Source: Sitta carolinensis
Lineage: Eukaryota > Chordata > Aves > Passeriformes > Sittidae
Direction: 5' to 3'
Length of the DNA: 64,000 nucleotides
NCBI GenBank assembly: GCA_032173965.1
Contig: CM063292.1
Coordinates: forward strand, 1,566,501-1,630,500
The position numbers and the translations under genes were made by a program. The number at the start of each line of letters is the position of its first letter. Within the stretch, counting starts at the first letter, position 1. Of this stretch, positions 34,401-46,811 are shown piece after piece. The notes beneath the pieces are model-generated. The model was given only the letters and a program-made list of their open reading frames with translations. It searched no databases and was not told where the DNA came from.

Positions 34401-37400
34401 ACGGGGCTGGCCAGGTCGGCGTACATGTCCTCGGAGTCGGCGCTGCGCACGGAGCTGCTGCTGGACGAGGCACTGGACACAGAGGAGACACTGCTCACAC
34501 TCAGAGACCTGCCAAGAACCAACAGCTCATCACACTCAGGCAGGCAACGAGGCCTTCTGGTATCTCCCTGCAGGGCTGGATGGTGGGAAGCTCCACAGAC
34601 ACACGAAGGGTGTTGTGTCCTGCGGGGCTGCTGGGGGGAAAGATCCCAAAGCTGTCGGGTGCAGGCCTAGAAGGTAATGATTATTAATAGCCAGGATTAA
34701 GGCAATGTGTAAACAGGTCACTGTTTGCCCAGGAAAACGAGGAGTGAAAGCAGGGAGTGCACTGGTACATCCAGGTCAGTGTTACAGCTCAGGGCAAGGC
34801 TTCCCTGGCAGGGTTTCTGCTCTTGGCACACATCCACTGTCACGACCGATAATGACAAGGAGATGTCTCCAGGCTGGAAATCTCCTACCAGGGTCTATGC
34901 CAGGAAGTGTTCAAGCCAGGCTGGACAAGGTTGGAACAACCTGGTCTAGTGGAAGGTGGCAGAGAGTTGGACTGGGTGAGCTTCAAGCTCCCTTCCAAGG
35001 CAAACCATCCCACTCCATGAATATTCAGTATTCAGGCAGCCTCCCCAGCCTGTTCCACAGGCCACACCGACCTGCTCTGCCAGCAAGGGCCAGGCTCCCT
35101 GGCTGGAAGCTGCTTTGGGATGACTGAAGAGGCTGTGGCACACAGCACAGACCAACCCTCTGCAGCCTCTACCCCCTGGCACCAGGAGCTGAGTTCTGAG
35201 AGGTCTCAGATTGTTCCAGCAGTGCCAGGATGAGCCAGGAACTCCTCCAGGCCAGCAGGCTGGCCCAGCAAAGCTGGCCTGGGCACACGGTGCATTTCCC
35301 CCATTTCCCCCTTCCCACAGGAGCAGCCCCAGTGTGTCACGTTTCCCATCCATGCCCTGGTGCTCTCTGAAGCTCTTGCATCACCCCTGGCTGAGCTGAT
35401 GAGTGTGACAAGCACGGAGTAAACAAGCCGGGATTTCCATCAAATAACGCGGATGTTGAACCTCGGAGTCCCACAGAGTTCACAGATGGGAATTTGCAGC
35501 TGCTCAGAGCCAAATCCTGCTCCATCCACTGGTTTTACACAACAGCACTACTCTTACACCTGCGTGCCAGGGAAGTGTTGTGTTTCAAGGTTCTGCCTGG
35601 GAGGATTCAGGGAATCCTCTATGTGAAGAGATGAGAAAAACCTGAAGGGATGACTTGAGAGTGGTTTGTTTCTCTTTGCTGGAAGGAGTTTGCTGTTTAC
35701 ACATCCCACGGACCAATAGGCTTGGAACTATTCACTTGGGGCTAAACACAAAGGAACAGGACCTGCAACTTTGCCAGCAAAGGAAAAATATCATTAGCTG
35801 GGCCTTTTAGGGATGTTGTGCCCTAAGTCTCTTGACAGGCCAAGCATCTCCCCTAAGGACATGCAGGAAGCAGAGGCAGGAGAGGCTCAGGAGAGCCAAA
35901 CTCCATAGCCTGAAACTGTTCATTTGTAGTTTAATTAGGATGTGGGATCACCCTGGCCAGGAGGAGCTGTTCTGATCACCATTTAGGTTAAATGGCTACT
36001 TGGACACATGAGACAGGATAATTTCCTTGAATAAACCACAAGGGAAATATCAGGGAATCAGGGAATGGTTTGGGCTGGAAGGGACATTAAACATCATCCA
36101 GTTCCAACCTCAACACCTCCCAGGCTGCTCCAAGTCCTGTCCAAACTGGCCTTGGGCACTTCCAGGGATCCAGGGGCAGCCACAGCTCCTCTGGACAACT
36201 TGTCCCAGGGCCTCCCCACCCTCACAGGAAAGCACTTGTCCCAAATATCCCATCTAAACCTCCCCTCTATCAGTTTAAGGCTGTATCTTGTTCCATGCCC
36301 TCCCCAACACTGCACTCCCATCACAAATCAGGACTTGGGATCTGTAACACAAACCCAACCTTGTCCCCCCTCCCGGGCTCCTGCTGGAGCTCCGGAGAGT
36401 TTCCTCTCCAAGAAACCAAACCAGTGAACCCCAGTCACAATCTCTGCTGGTCAATAAAGGTCACAAAGGCTCAGGGCTGTACCTGGATTTCCTTGACCCG
36501 GAGGGAGAGTGGGAGACTGAGGCAGAGGATGATCTGGAATGAGATCTGGAGAGAGACCGGGACAAGGACCTCGATCGGGAGCTGGACCCGCTGTAGCTGC
36601 TGGCACTGCCACTGATGCTGCCACTCATGGTCCTCCTGCAAGGAAGGCAGCCAACACCCCTCCCAGAATGAGAATTGGAATGGCAAAGACAGAGAGAGTT
36701 GGGGAAAACCCCAAGAGAAAATCAGAAATTCACTCAGCACCCTCCAATTGACGGCCGGCCCTCCCTGAGGGGTGATCGGCCCCTTCCACCACTTTTCCCA
36801 GTTTATGTGCTGGGAATGCTGTTCTGGGATGGGGAATAGCCCTGGGAATGCTGTTCTGGGATGGGAAATAGCCCTGGGAATGCTGTTCTGGGATGGGGAA
36901 TAGCCCTGGGAATGCTGTTCTGGGGTGGGACCAAACAGATCCCACACATCCCTTTTTCCTCACCGTGCCACCTTCACAAGCAGCAGCTCTCCAAAATGCC
37001 TTTTTCCCCACTCCCACCCTGACTTTGCCACATTTCCTGCATTCCACCCACTCCATCCTCCCCTCAGCCTCCACAGGCAGGAGTCATTCATGGCAAATCA
37101 GGAATATTCCAGCCCAGCTCTCTTCCCCTTTTCTCCCTGCCCCAGGAGATGGATTTCTCCCTTAACACTCCTAGCTGGGAGTCTGGGATTTGCTGGATCT
37201 CCCAGGAGACAGAAACCTGGGATTTGCTGGATCTCCCAGGTGACCAGGCCTTGTTCCACCCCCTATCTCTCTCACCTCCTGGGTGGAGTCCTTGTCTGAC
37301 GTTCCTTCCTCCTTGCTTCCCGATTATCCCCTGGCTTGGCTGGCTCCGGGGCTGTTGCTGTAATTTTCGTGAGTGGCTGAGGGACTGGCAGGGTAGTGAG

Positions 37401-40400
37401 TTTCTTCACAGATTTCTCCTGGAAAAATGACAAATTTTCAAGTGTGTGATCCCAAAAGTGGGGCACAGAGCAAGGACATCCTCAGAAATTATGTGCTCGG
37501 GGTTGTTGTTGTTTAATATTCCCAGAGATTATGGAATCCTGGAATGGTTTGGGCTGGAAGGGACCTTAAAAATCATCAGACTCCACAATTCCATGGGACA
37601 CCTTCCCCTATCCCAGGATACTCCAAACCCCATCCAACCTGGCCCTGATGTGATTCCTGCAGCTACAAACACTTTTGGCTGTTTCACCAAGACACAAACA
37701 CCGTGGATTTCCCTAAAGGGATTTCTTCCCCATATTCTCAATCGATTCATCTTTTCAGAGACAAATTACTGTACAACAGCCAATTTTGGAGATATTTGAC
37801 TTGTAAATTAACTCCCAAAGCAGACTGGGTGGAAATGTTTCTTATCCATTTAATTCCATCCTTTTTTTCCCACACACTTACACCTGCTTAAAATCTGCCA
37901 GTCAAGCTTCAGAATAAAATGCAGACAGTTAATGCAAAAATTCTCTTTTTAACTCCAGCACTGAGATCAGGAGGGTGCAGAACAGCCTGTGTGTGCAAAT
38001 GTCCCTTGGATCTGTCCCTAGGCATCCTGTGGAAATCAGGATGGGAACCCCACTGTGTTATGCCCCTGGGGAGGAGGGGATGGCTCAGGCTCCTCAGGGC
38101 TCGGGGCACTCCAACCTCTGCTCTGGACACTGCCCCAAGGATGATCCTGGAATTGGTTGGGTTGGAAACACCTTGAAGATCACATTCCACCCCCTGCCAT
38201 GGGCTGGGACACCTTCCACTGTCCCAGGCTGCTCCAAGCCCCAATGTCCAGCCTGGCCAGGGATCCAGGGAAGGATTTGCCCCCACTATCCCATCCAGCC
38301 CTGCCCTCTGGGGAAGCCATTCCCTGTGTGCTGTCCCTCCAGGCCCTGGCACATGCCAGCACTGGCTCCACACCCTGGAACTGGGCAGGAGGGGCTGTCT
38401 GCACACACACACTGCTCATTCCTCCTCCTGCAGAGCACAGCATCCTCCCGTGGCACAGTGACAATAACCCCAGTGCTGGGGCTGCCCTGGGGGCACCAAA
38501 CCAGCACTGCCAGGAGCAGACCCCACTGCAGGGGCCTCGCCCCAAGCAGGAGGGAACAAACCCCAAAAAGCAGGACAACGAGGGACAAGAACTGTGGCAA
38601 AGGGGATTGTCCTAAATTCTGGAGAATTCAGGGGGATTCCCATGGTGTCATTTATTTGCAGGTCAGCTTAGAAGAGGTGACATCACTAGGGTGTTGTGTC
38701 ACCCTCCGAGGGCCCCGTAATTTGTCACTGCAGGGTTTGTGAAATAGCAATTTCAGGAATTTAGAAGAGCAGCAGGGCTGTCAGAATGTGCCAAACCCAG
38801 CTGCAGAGAGCTCCAGTCCTCTTTTCATCAGTCTCCAGTGGGAAAAGTTCATGAGGCCGAACCATTTCTTTATTCTGAGGCTGTGGATTAACCAAAGCCA
38901 CAGCAGAGGGAGGAATTTCAGCTTTCTGATAGCTCCTATTATGTATATTTAGGTTATATAAATATATCTGCACACACAGAATGTTCCAGCAGTAAATCAT
39001 GTGTTTAAACACTTGTATACAGGTAATATTTAGGGATACTTGTACAGTTTAACTTGGATTTACTAAGTAAAAATGTCATTATTTCATTAAATTTGCCAAG
39101 CTAAAAACTCTTCAATAAAGGCTGTATTTTGCATCTTCCATTTCTTTCTTAAACTCAACCAGGTTTAGGATCCCACAATGGTTTGGATGGGAAGGGATCT
39201 CAAAGATCCTGTTCCACTCTACCATGGGACACCTTCCACCACCCCAGGCTGCTCCAAACCCCTTCCAACCTTGGCCACTTCCAGGGATCCAGGGCCTCCC
39301 CACCCTGCCAGCAGCAATTCCTTCCCAATATTCCATCTATTCCTGCAGCTTAAGGCCCCTGAAGGTCACCAGGCTTTGTCAGGACTCTCTTCAGAGGCAT
39401 CCACAGGAGGAGGGGTCCTTACCCTTTCCCAGGAGGTGGCAATAATTCCCCTTTAGCCTTGGCCAGTGGCTTGTGAGGAGATGGTGTTGGAGAAGGAGAG
39501 GGAGAAGATGAGAAGGATCTTGACCTGGAAAGGAAGGAGACTTCACTCAGCTCTGGGCTTGCAGGAGCTTTTCCTGGCTCTCAGGGCATCCAGCCACCAC
39601 TGCCCCTCCCCAGGAACCTGAGCTTCTCCTCTTTTTATATTTGGACTCCATGCAACAAAACTTCTGTCATCAGACAGTGGGAAAAGTAGGAAACAGAATT
39701 AAAAATAGGATCAGCTGGAAGAGAGGCACTCCAGGTATTCTACAGCAATTCTCCATCCTCTCTATTCTCTCCTTAGGGAGAATACACAGGAAAATCAGCA
39801 GGATTTGGAGTCTTATGTTCATCACTTCGTGTCCTGTAACTCCTAGAGCAGTTCATCCTTTTGAACAGCAACACAACCAAAGAAACTTGGGAGAAAGACA
39901 AAAAAATAATACCAAAACCTAATAATGCTCTGTAATTCCTGATGAACTGATGCTGAACAAGATGCAGCATTAAGTGGGTGCACCCCAAAGGTGACAATCA
40001 AGGGCAGGAGGTGTTTCCTGAGCCCCTGAGCACACACCACGTGCTGCTCTTGGGGTGATTCACCCCAGGACCAAGGCTGGAAGTGCCTCTGTTGCAGCCT
40101 GAGCTGTGTGCCAGCTCCTCTGGGCACAGCTGGGCACAGCGTGTTCCTCACTGCCACCGCAGGGAGAGGCAGCCAAGGGTGCCACCCACACTGGCACCAT
40201 CCTGCCCCGAGCACGGAGGCATGGGGAAGCTCATTCTGTTTCCCAGATGGAATCAGCTCCCAGCTGAGCTTTTCCTAGGAGGAAGCAGGCTCCAGAAGTG
40301 ACAGTGTGTGTTCTGCCCATCACTTGTGGGATCTGCTCCGGGCACCTGCGTGGCTGCAGCTCCTATCTAAGGAGCCAGTTCTCCTACTATGGATATTCCA

Positions 40401-43400
40401 GGCTTGGGAAACTGTCTGCAGGGGCAAGGAAGTTGCAGAGGAATAAATCTTAATCAGCATGGGACACCTGATTGCTACTTTGAAGTGTCAGGACTATCAC
40501 CAGACACAACTGCTTTAATAAAGAAACGGGATTTGCCTCTTGAAATCGCAATTCCAGCGCCACAGAAAAGAGCTGCTGCTGAACATCTTCCAACCAGAAA
40601 ATGCAAACGATGGGAATGTTAATCCACCACAGGCATGGGAAGGAGCCCAGCCACAACAGCACTGCACCCGTGGGTGGGAGCACTGGGGAGAGGAGGGGGT
40701 GGCTGACAGATCTCCTTCACCCAACAACCACAGCTTCCCTCGCCCGGCCAAGCGCTCGCTTTATTTGAGCAGCAAAAAGGAACTGGCAGGAAGGATCTGG
40801 AAACCACCCCACCATCAATTCCCAGTGCCAGGAGCCACTACCTGGACCTGCTGCCTGAGAAAGAGCTGTGCCTGGAGGAGCGACTGGAGTAGGAGCTGTA
40901 GGAGGAGGATCTGGAGCGCGAGCGGGAGGAGCCGGACCCAGAGTAGGTGGAGGAACGAGAAGAGGACCTGCAAGAGAAATATTAACAGTCAGAGCTTCCC
41001 GAGGAGAAATATTAACATTCAGAGTGTCCTGAGGAGAAATATTAACATTCAGAGTGTCCTGAGGAGAAATATTAACATTCAGAGTGTCCTGAGGAGAAAT
41101 ATTAACATTCAGAGTGTCCTGAGGAGAAATATTAACATTCAGAGTGTCCTGAGGAGAAATATTAACATTCAGAGTGTCCTGAGGAGAAATATTAACATTC
41201 AGAGCGTCCTGAGGAGAAATATTAACATTCAGAGTGTCCTGAGGAGAAATATTTAAATTCAGAGCATCCTGAAAATGGAGAACCTACAACCTTCCATGAT
41301 CCCTGTGATGGAGAACCCACAACCTTCCATGATCCCTGTGAGGAGAACCCACAACCTTCCATGATCCCTGTGAGGAGAACCCACAACATTCCATGATCCC
41401 TGTGAGGAGAATCCACAACCTTCCAACCACCTCTGGACTGGAGAACCCAGAACCTTCCACTATCCTTGGGATGAAGAACCCACAACCTTCTGGCCTGGAG
41501 AGCCTACAACCTTCCATGATCCCTGTGAGGAAAACCCAGAACCTTCCACCATCCCTGGGATGAAGAACCCAGAACCTTCCATGATCCTTGGGATGGAGAA
41601 TCCACAACCTGCCATGATCCCTGTGAGGAGAACCCACAACCTTCCACTGTCCTTGAGATGGAGAACCCACAGCATTCCATAATCCCTGTGAGGAGAACTC
41701 AGAACCTTCCACTACCCCTAGACTGGAGAATCCAGAACTTCCCATGATCCCTGTGAGGAGAACCCAGAACCTGCCACGATCCCTGTGAGGAGAACCCAGA
41801 ACCTGCCACGATCCCTGTGAGGAGAACCCAGAACCTGCCACGATCCCTGTGAGGAGAACCCAGAACCTGCCATGATCCCTGTGAGGAGAACCCAGAACCT
41901 GCCATGATCCCTGTGAGAAGAACCCAGAACCTGCCATGATCCCTGTGAGGAGAACCCAGAACCTGCCACGATCCCTGTGAGGAGAACCCACAACCTTCCA
42001 TGATCCCTGTGAGAAGAACCCAGAACCTGCCATGATCCCTGTGAGGAGAACCCAGAACCTGCCACGATCCCTGTGAGGAGAACCCAGAACCTGCCACGAT
42101 CCCTGTGAGGAGAACCCAGAACCTGCCATGATCCCTGTGAGGAGAACCCAGAACCTGCCATGATCCCTGTGAGGAGAACCCAGAACCTGCCACGATCCCT
42201 GTGAAGAGAACCCAGAACCTGCCACGATCCCTGTGAGGAGAACCAGAACCTGCCACGATCCCTTTGAGGAGAACCCAGAACCTGCCACGATCCCTGTGAA
42301 GAGAACCCCCACCCCTGTGTCCCCCCAAGCCCTGCCCACCCCCCTGGCCGCCAGCAGCCCCGTCCCACCCTCCCGCCCCGGCGCGTGCTCCGGGCTCTCC
42401 CCGCTGCCTCACCTGGACGAACCAGAAGCAGAAGCTGAGGAGGCCGAGGTTTTCCGGCGCCTCCGTGCCCGGCTGGGGGACACAGACACCCCCAGCTTCT
42501 TTTTGGGGGACTTGGACCGGCGCCAGGGGTCCTTCCACTCGTCAGCCCGCTTGGAGGGTGCGCTGCCCAGCGCCGGAGCCTCCTTGTCCTTCTTTGGTGC
42601 CTCGGGCTGGCGGCTGCAAAACGAGCAGCAGGTCAGCAGCTGCCGTTTTGGGAGGGTTTACAAAGGTGGGGACACGAGGGAAAAGTAGCAGAAATTATAA
42701 ATGGTTTATAAATAAACGTAGAGGGCTGTGGAAAAATCACTGGATTGATCCCTTGGGTTAATTCCTTGCAGGGGCTGATTGTCCCCCGTGGGATTGCAGC
42801 ACCGTGTTGGGGTGAGGAAGTGTTAGAAGGACTCTCAGTTTGTGAACCAGTGACAAACCAGTGACAAACCAGTGACAAACCAGTGCTGCTCTGTAAACCA
42901 GCAAAGCCACCCTTCTGTCAACTCCTTTGTCCCACCGAGCTCTCTGTGACCTCCTGGCTGACCCCAGGCTCAGCTCTTGGCCTCCAAGGAGTGGACACAA
43001 GGCAGAGGGAAGGACCTGGGGAGCCTGGGCCTCCCCAGAGCAGGAGAGAGCTGCAGGAAGCCCAGTCTGGTGCTGTGGACAGGAACCAGCACCAGTCTGG
43101 GTTACCCTGATGTCCCCAGCACCAGGACACCCTGGGGCTGTCACAGGCAGAGACATGCTGACCTCCTTCCACCCTTCCAAAGGGGACACTTCCCTCCCCA
43201 GCTGGCCACAGACCAGGCTGGTTTAACCTGGGTTACCCTCTGGGTGCTCAAACACCACTGAACGAGGTGCCCAGCCAGGCCTCGCTCTCCTCCCTTCCCT
43301 TTTAAGGGTCGTGCTTTCATTCCCCATTTTTTTGGTTCTCCTTTCTCCTCTCCAACCCTCTGAAAATAATTCAAGGCCAACTTTGCAGCACCTGCACCAG

Positions 43401-46400
43401 ACATTTCCTTAAGTACTCCAGGATGAGTTTCTTGAGACTTTATTACCTCTCTTATCTCTGGGTGATTTAACCTGGAATATTTCCTTGCCCTCGCTCTAAC
43501 CTGCACTCAGCTCCTCGATTACCTGCCTCCAACCTTCTCCCTGGGCTTTCAGGCAGAGTTTGTGAGGGATTAAAGCTTTCTGAAGTCTCTCGCACTCTCC
43601 AAATTAGCAGGACAACGAAGCATTTATTCCTTTCCCCTGGGAATTTGGGGGAGGAAAGGCCCCTTCAGCCAGTACCACCCCATTACTCACACCACTGAAG
43701 CAACCACTCCCCACACAACTTCCTCGACCTTTTTGAGATAAAAAAGCCACCTCCAAGTTTTCTAACAATTCCAACAACACTTCAACAAACCCCAGCACAA
43801 CAAAAGCTCTTGCTCAGGAGCCCTGTCCTTTGAAGACTTCACACCTCACAGAAACCTCATCCCCTCCTTTTTGGCAGAGCTTCCTCTTCCCCAATCCAGC
43901 TCTGGGATGTGCTGACCTAAAAATCCAGCATCCGACTCTTTGCTTATCTCTGCTGATGTAAAAGCAATTTTACTCTTTGTCCCACAACTCCCTTGGAATA
44001 TTCAGAGGAAAACCCCTCCTTTCACGTCCACCCCTCCCACAAATCTCATTCCAGCTGCAGCAGAGGAGAACTGGATGTGACAGTGCAAAGTGCTGAGTGC
44101 CCGGGAAGGGAGTCCCAGGCAGGCTCTTGGCTCAGCTCTATTCCCCAGCAGCCCCATTCCACCCTCCCCCAGCACTGCTCCAACACTGCTTATCTCAGCC
44201 CGGGGTTTTTGCAGTGGATTGGAGAAGTTTTCCAAGCTGTAGCCACAATTCCATGAGTATTTCATCTTGAAGGAACACCACGAATTGGAATATGGGGTTG
44301 AGACACACTGGACCTATTCCTTATAACCTGAAAACATTAAAGAGTCCAAGCTGGGCTCAAGGATGCTCACAAATCCATTTGGAATTGCCAATTTAACCTC
44401 TGGAATACCCTCAAATCAACCAAGTGCAGAGAAAAAAGGGAGACTGGCAAAAGCCTCCACACCTTGCATGAAGCAGCAGGATAAAGAGCAAGGAAGGGAG
44501 GAGAGAAAACCATGTGAGGATGCTCATGGCTAATGCCCAAAATTTTGATCCCATGTCCCTTCCCATGGGATGGCAGTCTGTGGGCTTTGGGAGGTGCAGG
44601 GGGGATATTCTGCTGGCACAGGCAGTTTTTTCCAGGATAAAACCTCTGGAGAAGTTTCTCCTGCACGGTCCAAAGTGTCAAATCTGGAAGCTGTGTCAGA
44701 GAGGGTGAGGCTGGAGATCAGGGCAAGGTTCCTCCCCCAGAGGGTGCTGGGCACGGCCCTGAGGCTGCCAGAGCTCCAGGAGGGTTTGGACACTGCTCAG
44801 GATTGGATTTTGGGGTGTCCTGGGCACGGACAGAAGATCCCTGTGTGTCCCTTCCAGCTCAGGATATTCCACCAACTAACAAATGCCCTCGTGCCTCTGC
44901 AGGCTCAACTCCCTCCTGGAAGAGTTTTCAAAAAGAAAAGCATCCTACAGGATTTATTCTCCTTTAAAACCAACTCAAATTCCCATCCAACAGCACATCC
45001 TGGGAGCTGGAACAACTCCAGCTGAACTCCAGAGCTTGGGTGCAGCTGGGAGCAGGGGTGAGTCTGAAAGCAAATCTCATTTACTTGCACCCATTACCTG
45101 GCTTGATGCAATTCCCTCGGGATGAAGTCACTTTCTGGAGGAAAGGTTTTTCCCCAGGAAAACCACAACAGAAAGCCTCGATTTGGGGTGTGCTTGGCTT
45201 TTTGACTCAGCACTAAATGCTACAGACAAGGAAGATGCTGCTCCTGTCAGGACAATTCCAAAGCCTTTCCTCAGAGCTTCCAGTGTGTGGCATCACCAAA
45301 GAAATTCATTCAACCTAAAACTGAGATCTGATGCTGCTGGACTCCTCCTCTGCAGTGGGATTCAGGAGGCAGAATGGAAAGTGAGCTCCCTAGAGGAACA
45401 TCCCACCCAGATCCTGGCCAAGTCCCACAGCTGGGAGGATGAGGAAGGGAGGATTTCTCCTCCTCACTTTCACTCTCACAGCCAGGGCATTTTGTGCTGG
45501 GTCTGGTGCCTGCTGGAGCTCCCAGCTCCTTAATTCAATAAATTAAAAAATAAGAATGGTTTGCTGCTGGCTCAGTGAGATCAACCTGCCCACAGCAGGG
45601 GCTGAGCCACGGTGGAAAGGAGGGCAAAATTCCAGGGCTGGAGAGCCACGGGATCAACTCAGGATTTCATCCTCAACCTCAGCACAGCTGCCCAGAGAGT
45701 GGCCAAGAACTCTCGTGTTCATCCCCATCTTCTTCACCAAATTCCAATCCTTAGGAAACAATTGAACTATTTCTGAATTTACTCCTAAGTCTCTTCTACA
45801 AGGCTTTAAAAAAATAAATTTGAGGGAAGAAGAGACAAGACAAGAGTGACCAAAAGCACCTGAATTTCCACCCAGATCCTCAAGAATCACTCAGGCAGCA
45901 GCTTCCAAAGGCAATTTTACCCTTAAAACAGCTCAAAGTTTGCTTTTCCAGAAGGAAACAAGCTGATGCCCATTTGGCTAGGATGCAATGACAGCAATCA
46001 GGAGCAGAAGTGAAGCTGAACGTGGCTTTGGCAGGGAGAGGAGCAGCAGAGGCAGCTCCAGCTGGCAGCACCTCCAGTGTGGCTCACTCCCAAAAAAACC
46101 TGCCTCCCAAAAAAAACTCGGCTGAAGCACGTCACTGAGTCCAAGAAAATATTAGAAGGGGAAAAAAAAAAAAAAAAAAAAAAAAAAGCTGCCCAGCTCA
46201 AGTTTTCTCCTCATGTATTATGCAAACGCTGCCCAAGCATTTCTAATCTTGGAGGGCAAAAGGAGCCAAGCGCTTCCTGTCCTTGCCCATCCCTGGGCCA
46301 TGGCTCCCACAGGGAACCAAACCCGGGCACCCCTGGGCAGCACTGACGTCAGCCTGGCTCCGGGGCTGCTCTTCCAGCTCCCTTTTCTCCAGGAGGAAAG

Positions 46401-46778
46401 TCCAGGGATGATTTAACAGCCTTTGTGCTTCTCGCAGGAAAGCTGGGATTGCGTCAGCAGCGCCGCTTTTCCTTCAGTGGCAAGTGGAATTTTCCAGAGG
46501 AAGTGGACTCGAGGAATGACTGGAGCCATGTGCCAAAGGAGCTGTGAAGGGATCTGTAATTGCTGCAAAATAAATTCCAGCAGAGTGCAAGCACGCAGGA
46601 ACTGCAGGAACTTTTCCTGTCTTGGAGTAATGGAAAGGGACAACAGCTCTGGAAAGCCACCTACGTGTCCAGGGAATGTTGGGCCTTGGAGCTGCTGCCC
46701 AGGGATCTTGGGGGAATGTTAGCAAGGAAAATGCTTTTCTCAAGCTGTTTCCATCTGAAGCTGAGTTATCAGTCACTT

Positions 46779-46811
<33 letters not shown>

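Noticed and set aside
41284..42538. Long minus-strand frames repeating GRFWVLLTGI and QGSWQVLGSP
   Set aside because: Product of the 32-bp array (96 bases equals 32 codons); no start context, no splice logic, and inside a ZC3H18 intron.
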